A DNA stretch of 39,573 nt. Origin: Planctomycetota bacterium (GTDB lineage Bacteria > Planctomycetota > Planctomycetia > Pirellulales > Pirellulaceae). The notes under the pieces were generated by a model. That model worked only from the letters and a program-made list of their open reading frames with translations, did not search any database and was not told where the DNA came from. Shown here piece after piece: positions 1 through 8,233 of the stretch (the first letter of the stretch is position 1; every line of letters starts with the position of its first letter). A program made the translations under genes and the position numbers. The stretch covers positions 1 through 39,573 of the forward strand of contig QWPJ01000176.1 in NCBI GenBank assembly GCA_003671195.1, written 5' to 3'.

Positions 1-168
1 AATACCGTAGTCGGATCGCACGGAGCCAACACGGGGATTTCCATGGTGGAGCTTACCCGTGAAAACAAGATTGTATGGACCAGCGATCATCCACTTGCAG
101 CCGAGGTCCACCATTTCCAGATCCTGACGACCAATGGAAAACGGGAACCTAGCAGACCTATGAGATAA
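1..168 (+). CDS. C-terminal end of a beta-propeller-like protein (partial, 5' cut by window edge)
   Basis: An open frame runs from base 1 to a TAA at 166-168 and gives 55 residues. It includes the stretches VGSHGANTGISMVEL and KIVWTSDHP, followed by VHHFQIL and a basic tail ending in RPMR. The pattern of a short hydrophobic strand, a Gly/Asn turn, then 'KIVWT' and a 'HxFQIL' strand resembles the last blades of PQQ/NHL-type beta-propellers common in planctomycetes, where such proteins are usually exported. The start and most of the protein lie outside the window, so its function cannot be judged. Its last 11 bases overlap the end of the convergent ridA-like gene. The frame is too short to be certain, but its agreement with a propeller-like strand pattern favours a real gene end. 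Confidence 0.55.
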   Translation, partial: NTVVGSHGANTGISMVELTRENKIVWTSDHPLAAEVHHFQILTTNGKREPSRPMR

Positions 169-598
169 CTTCGAAGATGGCTTCGACCTCGACGGCCGAG
201 CCGGTTGGGATTTGGGCAAAGCCCAGAGCGCTTCGGGCGTGGAAGCCATCGGTATTTTTGCCGTAGATTTCGTGAAGTAGATCGCTGCAACCGTTGATCA
301 CGAGGTGTTGTTCGTGGAATTCGAGGGTCGAGTTGACGCAACCTAGGAGTTTCAGGACACGCAGGCCGTTGAGCGAGCCGTGAAAGTTCCAGACGGAGTT
401 TAGGATTTTCTCTGCGCATTGCCGGGCGGCGATCTTTCCTTGATCGACACTGGTCCCGGCCCCGAGTTTGCCTTTGATATCGCTGACGTGTCCGGAAGTG
501 ATCAGGAGGTTTCCAGTGCGGACGACCATGGCCAGATAGCCTGGTTCTTGTTTGGAGAATTGGACGCCGAGGGATTCAGCTTTTTCTTGTGGGGTCAT
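158..598 (-). CDS. RidA/YjgF-family protein (YjgF endoribonuclease-like subgroup)
   Basis: The protein is 146 residues, the usual size for the longer YjgF/RidA subgroup. Members form trimers, and the classical ones hydrolyse reactive enamine/imine intermediates made by PLP enzymes. The sequence shows the family pattern: an early strand and 'LLITSGHVSD', a Gly-rich 'KGKLGAG' loop, 'AARQCAENIL'-like helix (here AARQCAEKIL), 'LLGCVNST', and the C-terminal 'RSALGFAQIPTGSAVEVEAIFEV' region. That region holds the Arg expected at the active site and the closing Val-Glu-Val-Glu strand. The ATG at 598 has AGGA eight bases upstream. It lies downstream of tadA on the same strand with a gap of about 150 bases that holds its own promoter-like site. 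Its 3' end overlaps the opposing propeller gene. The substrate is unknown; this subgroup is not proven to act as classical RidA. Confidence 0.88.
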   Translation of the reverse strand: MTPQEKAESLGVQFSKQEPGYLAMVVRTGNLLITSGHVSDIKGKLGAGTSVDQGKIAARQCAEKILNSVWNFHGSLNGLRVLKLLGCVNSTLEFHEQHLVINGCSDLLHEIYGKNTDGFHARSALGFAQIPTGSAVEVEAIFEVIS

Positions 599-635
599 CG
601 GGGATGTCCTGGCCGGAGGGGTATGACAAACAGGG

Positions 636-683
636 ATTCGATCGAATGGTTTTTAGTATATCGTCCGTGCATGGGCCCGCAAA
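636..683 (-). promoter_or_regulatory. Candidate promoter with palindromic operator for the ridA-like gene
   Basis: On the minus strand a TATACT -10-like hexamer lies at 660-655. A weak TTTGCG -35-like hexamer sits 17 bases upstream at 683-678. A perfect 12-base palindrome, ATTCGATCGAAT, lies at 636-647, where transcription would begin, so it could be an operator. The -35 match is poor and the promoter is inferred from spacing alone. Confidence 0.3.
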
Positions 684-751
684 GTTGCGGTAGGTCATTG
701 GCCCGGCTCTGGTGAATTGGTGGAGGGGCCCCGAGGGAGTTGGAGGCTCGA

Positions 752-1291
752 TTACTTTTTGCCCAATTTGCGTTTGCGGTCGAAGAATTCCGTCAGGATC
801 CTGCCGCATTCGTTGGCCAGGACACCGCTGAGGGTTTCGCAGCGGTGGTTGAGACGTGGGTCATTGAGAAGTTGATACAGGGATACGACGGCCCCGGCTT
901 TGGGGTCGAGTGCGCCGTAGACGATGCGAGGAATTCTGCTTTGGAGGATTGCCCCTGCGCACATGGGGCACGGTTCGAGGGTCACGAACAGCGAGCACTC
1001 GAGCAATCGCCAGGAGTTTAGGTGGGAGGCGGCTTGGGTAATGGCGATCATTTCGGCGTGGGCCGTCGGATCGGCCAGTTGCTCGCGTTGGTTGAAGGCG
1101 CTTGCGATGATTTTGTTCTCGTGGACGATGATGGCACCGACTGGTACTTCGTCCTGCTCGGCAGCTTGTTGGGCGAGTTTAAGTGCCTGTCGCATCCAGT
1201 GTTCATCGCTATGTTCATCGCCAAGCGATTCGAGTTCTTGGTCGTGAAGCCAGGAGTCGTCGTCGAATTCCATCGGATCGAGTTGGTTCAT
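752..1291 (-). CDS. tadA: tRNA(adenine34) deaminase TadA
   Basis: TadA converts A34 to inosine in the anticodon of tRNA-Arg(ACG), allowing it to read several codons; the enzyme is a zinc-dependent cytidine-deaminase-fold homodimer. From the ATG at 1291 the protein has 179 residues. It carries the HAE motif (H78, E80: zinc ligand and proton shuttle) and PCPMC (C108 and C111, the other zinc ligands). It also has the N-terminal helix '[23 protein letters not shown]' and the C-terminal region typical of TadA. About 30 acidic residues precede the catalytic domain. The frame extends further upstream but runs inside the neighbouring gene. The chosen ATG overlaps the stop of that gene as ATGA (1288-1291), implying translational coupling. 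Guanine deaminases and other CDA-fold enzymes are alternatives, but the motif order fits TadA best. Confidence 0.95.
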   Translation of the reverse strand: MNQLDPMEFDDDSWLHDQELESLGDEHSDEHWMRQALKLAQQAAEQDEVPVGAIIVHENKIIASAFNQREQLADPTAHAEMIAITQAASHLNSWRLLECSLFVTLEPCPMCAGAILQSRIPRIVYGALDPKAGAVVSLYQLLNDPRLNHRCETLSGVLANECGRILTEFFDRKRKLGKK

Positions 1292-2640
1292 TGGGGTCGT
1301 TGTTTCCAAGCTTCCAGACGTGCAGCGCGGACGTCGTCGGAGCCAGTTTTCAAAGCGATTGAACTGGGGATAAAGCCCCAGAGGGCCGAATTGCGGACGG
1401 TCGGGAAATGCAAGCGGTAGTCCATGCCGGCGATTTGCATGCAAGCAAGCAGTGCCGCATCGCGAAGTTCGACCGTAGCCATGGGGCGATCCGGTGCACC
1501 GGGGATGGGTTGCCGAGGGACCATCAGTCCGGGTGGATTGAGCGAGGAGATTTCTTCGCACACGTCGGTGTTATCGAGCCATTTTTCGAGCAGCGGAAGG
1601 TCTTCGGCTTTTCCGAATTTGAAGAAGACTTGGAAGGCTCTGGCGATGTCTCGTGGCTCGACGGGGTCGATTGGCTCGTTTGGGTCGATTGGCTTGTTCG
1701 GGTCTTTGGCGGTTGGGTTTTTGTTGGAATCGTAGGACAGGAGCATGCGTTTGGCCAAGCTTCTGACGGGCGAGAGGTTGGCTTCGACCATGATTTGCAA
1801 GGCGGTGGTCTGTTCGTAGCTTCCGTCGATCGTTCCTGCCCATTGTTCCATCATGGTCTCGATGGGGCGTTTGGACTGCGGGTCGCGAAGGCATTGGTTG
1901 TAGGGGGCGCGCAGGAGGATCCGCAGGGTCATGGCGGCGATTTGGGAATCCTTGTCCCCTTGGGAGGCACATGCGCAGTAGAGCAGGGCCAGTCCATCGG
2001 ATTTGTCCCCTTCGGTCCGTCGGATCTCCGAGTCTTGGATGCGGCTGAGTACTTTACGGCCCCGTTCGGTAGCGAGTTTGGGGTCCTCGAGCGCTTCTTC
2101 GACGAGTTCTGCGTGGCGTTCGTAGAGTTGCAGGAACAAGCGTTTCGAGCTGCGGCTCGGGCCGGCGACACGCGCGAAGCTCGACCAGCCGTGCAGTCCG
2201 TGGTCGTTGAGGATATCCGAGTCGCGAAGAAAACCGCTGACGATTTGCTGTTGTCGTTCGGCTTTGAGCTTTGCGACGACGCTTGAGAGTCGAACGGTGA
2301 TTTCCGGATCCGTCGATCCTTTGAGGAGCTCCTGGAGATTGTCCAGTTGGTCGGTCGAAAGCTTGCTGAGTTTCCCCGAGGCACGATCGCGGACTTCGAA
2401 GCGGCTGTCGCCGAGTTCTTGGATCCATTGCCTGAGGGTGTTCGCATCGGGGTTGAGTCCTGGCTCGGGGTCTTGGCCCAGCGCCCACACAGAGCTCATC
2501 CAGAGCAAGCAGGCGCTGCGCAGCAGGCAACCGATCCAGACCGCAGAGCCGATCCTCGAGGAGGGTTGGCCCTCCAGGGCCGGTGTGCCGGGCACGGGTT
2601 TTCTGGGCACGGGTTTCCTTAGCAAGGGGATCGCAAGCAT
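1288..2640 (-). CDS. Exported HEAT-like protein of unknown function
   Basis: The protein is 450 residues. A basic, Pro-rich start is followed by a hydrophobic stretch at about residues 31-54 ending in 'VWALGQ', which fits an export signal with cleavage after Ala. Because the hydrophobic core begins late, the true start may lie downstream of the ATG at 2640; no clear ribosome binding site decides it. The mature part begins with '[23 protein letters not shown]', the helix pattern of HEAT-like repeats in many planctomycete secreted proteins. More helical repeats follow, with a Pro/Asp linker ([17 protein letters not shown]) near residue 320. The start contains a duplicated [11 protein letters not shown] pair, which is also visible as a direct repeat in the DNA. 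Its stop overlaps the tadA start. No enzymatic motif was seen; a scaffold role is a guess. Confidence 0.75.
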   Translation of the reverse strand: MLAIPLLRKPVPRKPVPGTPALEGQPSSRIGSAVWIGCLLRSACLLWMSSVWALGQDPEPGLNPDANTLRQWIQELGDSRFEVRDRASGKLSKLSTDQLDNLQELLKGSTDPEITVRLSSVVAKLKAERQQQIVSGFLRDSDILNDHGLHGWSSFARVAGPSRSSKRLFLQLYERHAELVEEALEDPKLATERGRKVLSRIQDSEIRRTEGDKSDGLALLYCACASQGDKDSQIAAMTLRILLRAPYNQCLRDPQSKRPIETMMEQWAGTIDGSYEQTTALQIMVEANLSPVRSLAKRMLLSYDSNKNPTAKDPNKPIDPNEPIDPVEPRDIARAFQVFFKFGKAEDLPLLEKWLDNTDVCEEISSLNPPGLMVPRQPIPGAPDRPMATVELRDAALLACMQIAGMDYRLHFPTVRNSALWGFIPSSIALKTGSDDVRAARLEAWKQRPQ

Positions 2641-2873
2641 AGGGTTGGGTTGCTCGACAGGGGCAAGCGATTTGGGGTAGGGGGCTTGGTCATTTTATCC
2701 GAATTTGATCCGGCGGTCTTGCAAGAAGAGGAGACCGGAGGGGGGTTCTTGGACCTGGAGGGAATCGAAAGGGGGGATTTTTGGAAAAAAGGGGCCCTGA
2801 GGCTGAACCTTTGTTTTTTTTCATTGTCTAAAAAATGAGGTCGATGCCGAAACATCGACTGATTGAACTTTGG

Positions 2874-2902
2874 TTGTTTTTTTCGTTTTGATCGGCTACT
2901 AT
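2874..2902 (+). promoter_or_regulatory. Candidate sigma70-type promoter
   Basis: TTGTTT at 2874-2879 and TACTAT at 2897-2902 are separated by 17 bases in AT-rich DNA, a good housekeeping promoter geometry. Transcription would start near 2909, run through the perfect 8-bp hairpin at 2932-2953, and reach the small ORF at 3015 and then the sigma factor gene. Confidence 0.4.
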
Positions 2903-2928
2903 TCGATTGGCTCTACGATTTTTGATCG

Positions 2929-2956
2929 TCTGATGAGCCGGTGGTGGCTCATCGGA
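2929..2956 (+). other. Strong RNA hairpin in the leader upstream of the small ORF
   Basis: GATGAGCC and GGCTCATC pair perfectly around the loop GGTGGT. The outer bases 2929-2931 and 2954-2956 extend the stem with one G-U pair. It lies between the candidate promoter and the ribosome binding site at 3004-3009. It has no adjacent U-tract, so a regulatory or stabilising role is more likely than termination. Confidence 0.5.
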
Positions 2957-3014
2957 GAGCAACCGACTTTTTTGTCCCATCTCATGCTGTGCCTAAAAGG
3001 TGCAGGAGGATGTC

Positions 3015-3290
3015 ATGCGTTTTCAAACCAGTGCCACACGATGGAATCACGTTTTTGCCAAAGCGCAAAATACGGCGATCGTCAAAGCACGGAACGTCAT
3101 GAACACCCTCTTGTCCTATCTTGAGTCGCAGGAGGGAAGGATGGCGTTTATGAATAGGCCTCTGGGGTGTATGCGCCCCGCGTTGGTCCGTTCATCGGGG
3201 GCAAGTTCCGTCATGCATAGGAGTCCGGTGGGTACAAAACCAACCGGAACATGCAGACGGCAAGATCGCTTCGCGATCGGCTCTTGGTAA
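3015..3290 (+). CDS. Possible small protein of unknown function
   Basis: The 91-residue frame is basic and starts MRFQTSATRW. It has no recognised domain, signal peptide or membrane segment. What supports it is the start. AGGAGG at 3004-3009 lies five bases before the ATG, one of the clearest ribosome binding sites in a window where most genes have weak ones. A promoter-like site also lies about 110 bases upstream. Against it, the composition is Arg/Ser/Met-rich without clear periodicity, and two hairpins lie in its 3' part, so the region may be a structured RNA instead. The ECF sigma gene begins about 215 bases downstream on the same strand. Confidence 0.3.
   Translation: MRFQTSATRWNHVFAKAQNTAIVKARNVMNTLLSYLESQEGRMAFMNRPLGCMRPALVRSSGASSVMHRSPVGTKPTGTCRRQDRFAIGSW
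3091..3118 (+). promoter_or_regulatory. Candidate ECF-type promoter upstream of the ECF sigma gene
   Basis: GGAAC at 3091-3095 is followed after 17 bases by GTCCTA at 3113-3118. Many ECF sigma factors recognise a GGAAC -35 and a GTC-containing -10 with 16-17 bases between, and they often control their own gene. The site lies about 390 bases before the sigma factor start and inside the possible small ORF, so it could be a chance match. Confidence 0.2.
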
Positions 3291-3506
3291 TTGCGTTTCA
3301 TCCTTTTGATTTCAAAAATTCGAATTTCCTGAGCATCCCAAACGGGTCTTGGATTCGAAAAAAATCCCTCAGTCACTTGGCACTCGATCCTTTTGCAGAC
3401 GATTCTGCGCATCGGTGGATCCGATCCGCACCATGGCGCTGTGAAATCCGATCGCTTCGGTTCTCAACGAACACGAAGAATGCTTTGCATCATGGAGCAA
3501 AAAAAC

Positions 3507-4082
3507 ATGTCCGATTTCAATCGAATCGACTACAGCATCCATAGCGTCGCTGAATTGGTCGCCGCTTCCCTGGCTGGCGATCGTGACGCTTTTGGCGAAT
3601 TATTTCAAAGGCACGAACGGCAAGTCTTCGCGATCGCTTATCGGCGATTGAGCGATCGGGACGAAGCCGACGAGATGGTCCAGGACGTATTCATTCAAGC
3701 TTGGCGCAAGTTATCGCAACTGAGTCAAGCCGAAGCGTTTTCTGGATGGTTGCGGCAGATTACCGTTCGCATGTCGATCAATCGAGGAACGCGTCGGGCG
3801 AAGCTGGCTTTCATCGATCAGGAGATTTTGGAAGCGACGGCCGAGTCTGGGCAAGACGCTCAGGCCGAGTTGGTTCGCGAAGAGACTCGCAAGCGATTGC
3901 ATGAGCAGTTGGCCCAGTTGAAGGAGCTCGACCGAGCCACGTTGGTCGCTTACTACATCGAGGAGCAGAGCATGCTCCAGATGGCAGAGCATTTCGGAGC
4001 ACCGGTCGGGACGATCAAGCGGCGTTTGCATACCGCAAGGCAGCGATTGGCCGTGGCCTGCCAGGACTTGGCAGCTTGTTAG
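3507..4082 (+). CDS. ECF-family RNA polymerase sigma factor
   Basis: From the ATG at 3507 the protein is 191 residues, typical for ECF sigma factors, which carry only regions sigma2 and sigma4. Region 2 is seen in '[32 protein letters not shown]' followed by '[18 protein letters not shown]', and '[20 protein letters not shown]' closes it. Region 4 is the helix-turn-helix around '[38 protein letters not shown]'. The start at 3507 is preferred over 3492 because GGAG at 3494-3497 lies nine bases before it. No anti-sigma gene is adjacent: the next gene is metG, convergent, with the two stop codons overlapping (4079-4082). The anti-sigma-like gene at 20709 is 16 kb away. Its regulon is unknown. 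Confidence 0.93.
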   Translation: MSDFNRIDYSIHSVAELVAASLAGDRDAFGELFQRHERQVFAIAYRRLSDRDEADEMVQDVFIQAWRKLSQLSQAEAFSGWLRQITVRMSINRGTRRAKLAFIDQEILEATAESGQDAQAELVREETRKRLHEQLAQLKELDRATLVAYYIEEQSMLQMAEHFGAPVGTIKRRLHTARQRLAVACQDLAAC

Positions 4083-6205
4083 TGGACTCGATGTCCTGGT
4101 TTGGCTCCGGAGTCGACCCCCAGCAGGAAGACTTCGGAGCCGCCGGCTCCGGCGGCCGTGACCATCCCCTCGCTGAGTCCGAACTTCATTTGACGCGGTT
4201 GTAGGTTCGCTACGATGACGACCAAGCGGTCTTGGAGTTGCTCGAGCGAATAGGCGGCTTTGATTCCTGCGAAAACCGTGCGAGTCTCATCGCCACCTAG
4301 GCTGACGGTCAATTTGACCAACTTCTTGGCCTCGGGAACTTCCTCAGCCTTGATCACTCGGGCGACCCGCAGATCGACCTTGGCGAAATCTTCGATGGTG
4401 CAAGTCGCAGCTAGCGGTTCGGCGACCAGGGGCTCGGCGACCAGGGGTTCGGTTCCTGCGGGTTGGGCAGGGTTGCTTGTGCTGACTGCGGCCGGTGCGG
4501 CCGGTGCTGCCGCCGACGCTGCTGGGGTTGCTGCTGGGGTTTCGGACTTGGATGCTTCTTTGCTTTCGTCGATCATTTGCTGAACTTTCTTGGGGTCTAC
4601 GCGTTGCATGAGATGTTCGAACTTCGAGATCTGGGTCCCGACGAGTGGCTGTTGGCTATCGTTCCAAGCGACAATTTCCCGTTGCATCAATTTACCGCAC
4701 TGGGCCGATAGTTGCGGCAAGACCGGAGTGAGGTAGACGCACAATTGCCTGAATAGGTTCAGGACGATGGTGCAGACTTCTTGCAAGCGGACGTGTTGCC
4801 CGGGATCTTTTTTCAGGGTCCATGGAGCGGTATTTTCGACAAAGGCGTTGGCCGCGTCGGCCAGTTCCATGATCAATCGCATCGCTCGCGAGTAATCTCC
4901 TTGTTCGTAGGCTTCGGCGATTTTTTCACCGGCTAGGACTCCGGCTGCGAACAAGCCGCCATCGTGGGGGTACTCGACACTAAGGCCGGTGGCTTCGACA
5001 AACCTTGCGGTACGGCTGGCCAAATTGACGACTTTGCCGACGAGGTCTGAATCGACTTTGGCGATGAATTCTTGGAGGTTCAAGTCGATGTCTTCGGGTC
5101 GCGATCCGAGTTTGCTGGCGTAGTAGTAGCGCAAGTAAGACGGATCGAGCAGTTCGAGGTACTTGCTGGCTCGGATCATGGTCCCTTTGCTCTTGGCCAT
5201 TTTCTCTTTGTCGACGGTCAAGAATCCGTGGATATGGACAAACGAGGGCAAGGAGTAACCGGCGGACTTGAGGACCCCGGGCCAAAACAGCGTATGGAAG
5301 TAGGTGATGTCTTTGCCGATGAAATGGTGGATTTCGGTCTGATCGCTTTTCCACCAATCGTCCAAGTTCTCTTGATGCTGTTTGCACCACTGCCAGGTCG
5401 AAGCGATGTATCCGATGGGTGCATCGAACCAGACGTACCAGTAATTCCCGGGGCTATCGGGAATAGCGAATCCGAAATAGGGTTCGGGGCGTGAAACGTC
5501 CCAATCGCGAAGGGGTTTGCCCAGGAAGTGACCTTTGAGGTAGTTCGCGATTTCGGGTTGGAGGTGTTGGCCCGATTGGGTCCATTCGGTCAGAAAACCC
5601 CGTAGCTGTTCGAGTTGCACAAACAGATGCTTGGCGGTTTTCTTGATCGGTGTTGCGCCCGAGAGGGTGCTGACCGGATCGATCAGATCGCTGGGAGAAT
5701 ACGTTGCGCTGCACTTGCTGCAGTTGTCTCCATATTCGTCCGGGGATTTGCAGACCGGACAAGTCCCTTTGACGAAACGGTCGGCCAGGAAGGTACCGGC
5801 TTGCGGATCGAACAACTGCTCGACATCGGCTTGGCGTATCAAGCCCTGGGATTGGAGTTTTGCCCAGATCTGGCAGCACAACTGATAGTTCTCGTCGGAG
5901 TTGGTCGAGCTGTAGTGATCGAATTGGATGCCGAATCCGGCGAAGTCCTTTTCGTGGGCCGCTTGCATCTGGGCGATGAGTTCGAGTTCCGATCGCCCTT
6001 CTTGCCTCGCCCGGATCATGATCGCCGTTCCATGGGTATCATCGGCGCAGATGAAGATGCAGCGTCGACCGGTTAGCTTTTGGAAACGGACCCAGATATC
6101 GGTTTGGATGTACTCGACCAAATGGCCGATATGGATGTGGCCGTTGGCATAGGGCAAGGCGGCGGTGACCAGGAGTTTCTTGCCATTGTTTTTTGGATCG
6201 CTCAT
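4079..6205 (-). CDS. metG: Methionyl-tRNA synthetase
   Basis: The enzyme charges tRNA-Met and initiator tRNA with methionine in the cytoplasm. The protein is 708 residues. It shows the class I signature HIGH at 25-28 within 'ANGHIHIGH', and a zinc knuckle with C149/C152 (CPVC) and C162/C165 (CSKC). It also has '[14 protein letters not shown]' near 256-270 and the second signature as KMAKS at 335-339, a common variant of KMSKS. An anticodon-binding helical domain follows. An Ala/Pro-rich linker then holds a duplicated EPLVA unit. The C-terminal domain from about residue 605 is the EMAP-II/Trbp111-type tRNA-binding OB fold ('[24 protein letters not shown]'). Length and domain order fit the long dimeric bacterial type. 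It lies alone on its strand. Confidence 0.98.
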   Translation of the reverse strand: MSDPKNNGKKLLVTAALPYANGHIHIGHLVEYIQTDIWVRFQKLTGRRCIFICADDTHGTAIMIRARQEGRSELELIAQMQAAHEKDFAGFGIQFDHYSSTNSDENYQLCCQIWAKLQSQGLIRQADVEQLFDPQAGTFLADRFVKGTCPVCKSPDEYGDNCSKCSATYSPSDLIDPVSTLSGATPIKKTAKHLFVQLEQLRGFLTEWTQSGQHLQPEIANYLKGHFLGKPLRDWDVSRPEPYFGFAIPDSPGNYWYVWFDAPIGYIASTWQWCKQHQENLDDWWKSDQTEIHHFIGKDITYFHTLFWPGVLKSAGYSLPSFVHIHGFLTVDKEKMAKSKGTMIRASKYLELLDPSYLRYYYASKLGSRPEDIDLNLQEFIAKVDSDLVGKVVNLASRTARFVEATGLSVEYPHDGGLFAAGVLAGEKIAEAYEQGDYSRAMRLIMELADAANAFVENTAPWTLKKDPGQHVRLQEVCTIVLNLFRQLCVYLTPVLPQLSAQCGKLMQREIVAWNDSQQPLVGTQISKFEHLMQRVDPKKVQQMIDESKEASKSETPAATPAASAAAPAAPAAVSTSNPAQPAGTEPLVAEPLVAEPLAATCTIEDFAKVDLRVARVIKAEEVPEAKKLVKLTVSLGGDETRTVFAGIKAAYSLEQLQDRLVVIVANLQPRQMKFGLSEGMVTAAGAGGSEVFLLGVDSGAKPGHRVH

Positions 6206-6510
6206 GAAGTTCTGCTCTGGAGTTGCCTGTGCCTCGGCCCACTTAGGAGAACTCTTCTAGGAGCACTCTTGGACTAGGGAGGGCAGGGGGTATGGGCAAG
6301 GATGGTGTTGGGATAAGTTTATTCCCTTGGCGTTTTCCGGGTAGTCCAATGCTCGGTCGCATCCCTACTTAGCCGCATGCCGGCGGGAGATTCCTTTTGG
6401 GAAGGGACAATTCGTCGTGCTTCGGGTTCGCGATTTGAGTATGATAAACTCTGGTCTTAAGGATAGGTCAAACCTGAGAGTCCCCTCCGCCAACCCCCGT
6501 TGTTTCGATC
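6206..6510. other. Divergent intergenic region with a direct repeat and weak -10 site
   Basis: This is the space between divergent metG and the DUF1501 gene. Just upstream of metG is a 14-base tandem direct repeat with two mismatches (6243-6256 and 6257-6270, core AGGAG-ACTCTT). A TATGAT at 6440-6445 could be a -10 for the DUF1501 gene, with no good -35. No riboswitch or T-box consensus was recognised. Confidence 0.3.
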
Positions 6511-7989
6511 ATGAATCCCTGGCAAATCCATCAAGCCCGAGTCACGCGTAGGCAACTTTTTGGGAAAAGTGCAACGGGCATTGGCGCGGCTGCATTGGCC
6601 TCTCTTTTGGGGCGTCAGACGCTCCTCGGGGCGACCCAAAGCGACGCGAGTCGAGCAGACGGCCAAGCCCCCTTGCCGGGGCTACCGCATCATGCACCGA
6701 CGGCCAAACGGGTGGTGGTGCTTTGGCAAGGCGGGGGGCCATCGCACGTCGATCTGTTCGACGAAAAACCCGCGATGGTCGACTTTGCAGGCAAGGACAT
6801 TCCTGAGAGCGTGCGAGGGACCACGCGGCTCTCGACAATGTCCAGCGGATATGCCAAGTGGCCTTGTTTGCCGGCCATCAAGCCCTTTGAGACCTACGGC
6901 AAGTGCGGCATGCGACTGAGCAGTATGCTGCCGAAGATCGGCGGAATCGCCGACGATATCACGTTGATTCGCTCGATGTACACCGAGGCGGTCAACCACG
7001 CCCCGGGGGTGACCTACTTTATGACCGGAGCCCAAGTGCCTGGTCGACCCAGCATGGGGGCTTGGCTCTCCTACGGACTCGGGAGCGAAACGGATAACCT
7101 GCCGACCTTTGTCGTGATGACCTCGAGCGACAGGGCCAAGACCTGCGGTCAGTTGTTCTTCGACTACTACTGGGGAAGTGGATTCCTGCCGAGTCGCTAC
7201 CAGGGGGTCCGGTTCCGAAACACCGGAGACCCGGTCCCTTACCTGACCAACCCCTCGGGTCTTTCTCGCGAAGCTCGCCGCGCGATGCTCGATGATCTCT
7301 CGGAGTTAAACGCGATGCATCTTGAGGATTACGGCGACCCGGAAATCGATACCCGGATCGCTCAGTACGAAATGGCCTACAGGATGCAATCGAGCGTGCC
7401 GGAACTCTTGGACTTTTCCAACGAATCGGCCGCGACAATCGAACGCTACGGATCCGATGCGTTGAACAAAGGGACTTTTGCGAACAACTGCTTGATCGCC
7501 CGCAGGCTTCTCGAGCGAGGGACCCGGTTCGTTCAGCTCATGCATGCCGGTTGGGATCAGCACAGCAATCTCTACACGCAATTGGCCGATCAGTGCAAGG
7601 ACACCGAGGGACCCGCAGCGGCTCTGGTTCAAGACCTCAAGGAACGAGGTCTGCTCGACGATACGCTGGTGGTCTGGGCTGCGGAATTTGGACGAACGCC
7701 GTTTGGTCAAGGCGATCCTAACAAGCCCAATGGCCGAGACCATTTCGGAAAAGCGTTCACTTGGTGGATGGCCGGCGGCGGAGTGCGCGGTGGCCATGTC
7801 GTCGGTTCGACCGACGATTTCGGTTGGAACATCACCGACAAGCCGGTGCATGTGCACGACATCCAAGCGACCATCATGCATCTTTGCGGGATCGATCACG
7901 AGCGACTGACGTTCCGCTATCAGGGGCGCCAGTTCCGATTGACCGATGTGCACGGGAACGTCGTACGCGAGATCCTCAAGGGCGCTTGA
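6511..7989 (+). CDS. Tat-exported DUF1501 protein
   Basis: The protein is 492 residues and belongs to the DUF1501 family, which is greatly expanded in planctomycetes and has an alkaline-phosphatase/sulfatase-like fold. A twin-arginine signal is visible as TRRQLF at residues 12-17, followed by 'GIGAAALASLL'. Family patterns are 'VVVLWQGGGPSHVDLFDEKP', 'GIADDITLIRSMYTEAVNHAPG', 'RPSMGAWLSYGLGSE', 'MHAGWDQHSN', 'LVVWAAEFGRTPFGQ' and 'GRDHFGKAFTWWMAGGGVRGG', with many conserved Asp/His that could bind metals. In this phylum such genes normally sit beside a large PSD1/DUF1549-DUF1553 cytochrome-like gene. None is present here, so this copy is an orphan. The substrate is unknown; sulfate-ester or phospho-ester hydrolysis is only suggested by the fold. 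Confidence 0.92.
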   Translation: MNPWQIHQARVTRRQLFGKSATGIGAAALASLLGRQTLLGATQSDASRADGQAPLPGLPHHAPTAKRVVVLWQGGGPSHVDLFDEKPAMVDFAGKDIPESVRGTTRLSTMSSGYAKWPCLPAIKPFETYGKCGMRLSSMLPKIGGIADDITLIRSMYTEAVNHAPGVTYFMTGAQVPGRPSMGAWLSYGLGSETDNLPTFVVMTSSDRAKTCGQLFFDYYWGSGFLPSRYQGVRFRNTGDPVPYLTNPSGLSREARRAMLDDLSELNAMHLEDYGDPEIDTRIAQYEMAYRMQSSVPELLDFSNESAATIERYGSDALNKGTFANNCLIARRLLERGTRFVQLMHAGWDQHSNLYTQLADQCKDTEGPAAALVQDLKERGLLDDTLVVWAAEFGRTPFGQGDPNKPNGRDHFGKAFTWWMAGGGVRGGHVVGSTDDFGWNITDKPVHVHDIQATIMHLCGIDHERLTFRYQGRQFRLTDVHGNVVREILKGA

Positions 7990-8033
7990 TCGTGCATCGC
8001 ATCGGATTTCGTCGGGGCGTTCTTGCGATCCGG

Positions 8034-8212
8034 CCCTTTTCTTCTCGTGTGCCGCCTTGCGGCGGAGAAAAAAACAGACCTGCAATGCGGCCTATGTAGC
8101 TCAAGAGTCTTGGCCCCGCCGGCATAAAGCCGACGGAGGCCAAGAAGGGCCCGATGGGGGCTGAGTAAGCCTACCGTCGGGCTTGCCCGGCGGAGGCGTA
8201 ACTAGCAGCTAC
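8034..8212. repeat. Hairpin-rich intergenic element
   Basis: This spacer holds several nested inverted repeats. GCCGC/GCGGC lies around 8051-8063 and is flanked by a TC-rich left side and an A-run on the right. CTTGGCC...CCGGC pairs with GCCG...GGCCAAG at 8109-8123 and 8129-8144, around the loop ATAAA. CCGTCGGGC pairs with GCCCGGCGG at 8174-8193. The outermost pair is GTAGCT at 8096-8101 with AGCTAC at 8207-8212, which would bring the inner hairpins into one compound structure. It lies between the ends of two convergent genes. It could be a bidirectional terminator or a dispersed repeat element; a classical U-tract in the right place is missing. Confidence 0.5.
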
Positions 8213-8233
8213 AGAGCACGTGCATCTCGTTTC

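Larger units (their letters stand above)
2641..3506. other. Long intergenic region with promoter-like site and several hairpins
   Basis: These 866 bases separate the divergent HEAT-like gene and the ECF sigma gene. The part near 2810-2930 is AT-rich. Visible inverted repeats are GTCGATG/CATCGAC (2840-2846 with 2853-2859), GATGAGCC/GGCTCATC (2932-2939 with 2946-2953), CCGGTGGGT/ACCAACCGG with one mismatch (3225-3233 with 3239-3247) and GATCGC/GCGATC (3264-3269 with 3273-3278). None is directly followed by a strong T-run, so they do not look like ordinary terminators. A small ORF and two promoter-like sites inside are listed separately. The region could be a structured leader or a small RNA. 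Confidence 0.5.

Noticed and set aside
3116..3412. 98-residue minus-strand frame upstream of the ECF gene
   Set aside because: It has no ribosome binding site or domain and runs opposite to the better-supported start at 3015; the region may be RNA-structured.
6360..6420. Riboswitch or T-box leader upstream of metG or the DUF1501 gene
   Set aside because: No conserved T-box sequence, specifier loop or known aptamer pattern could be recognised by eye.
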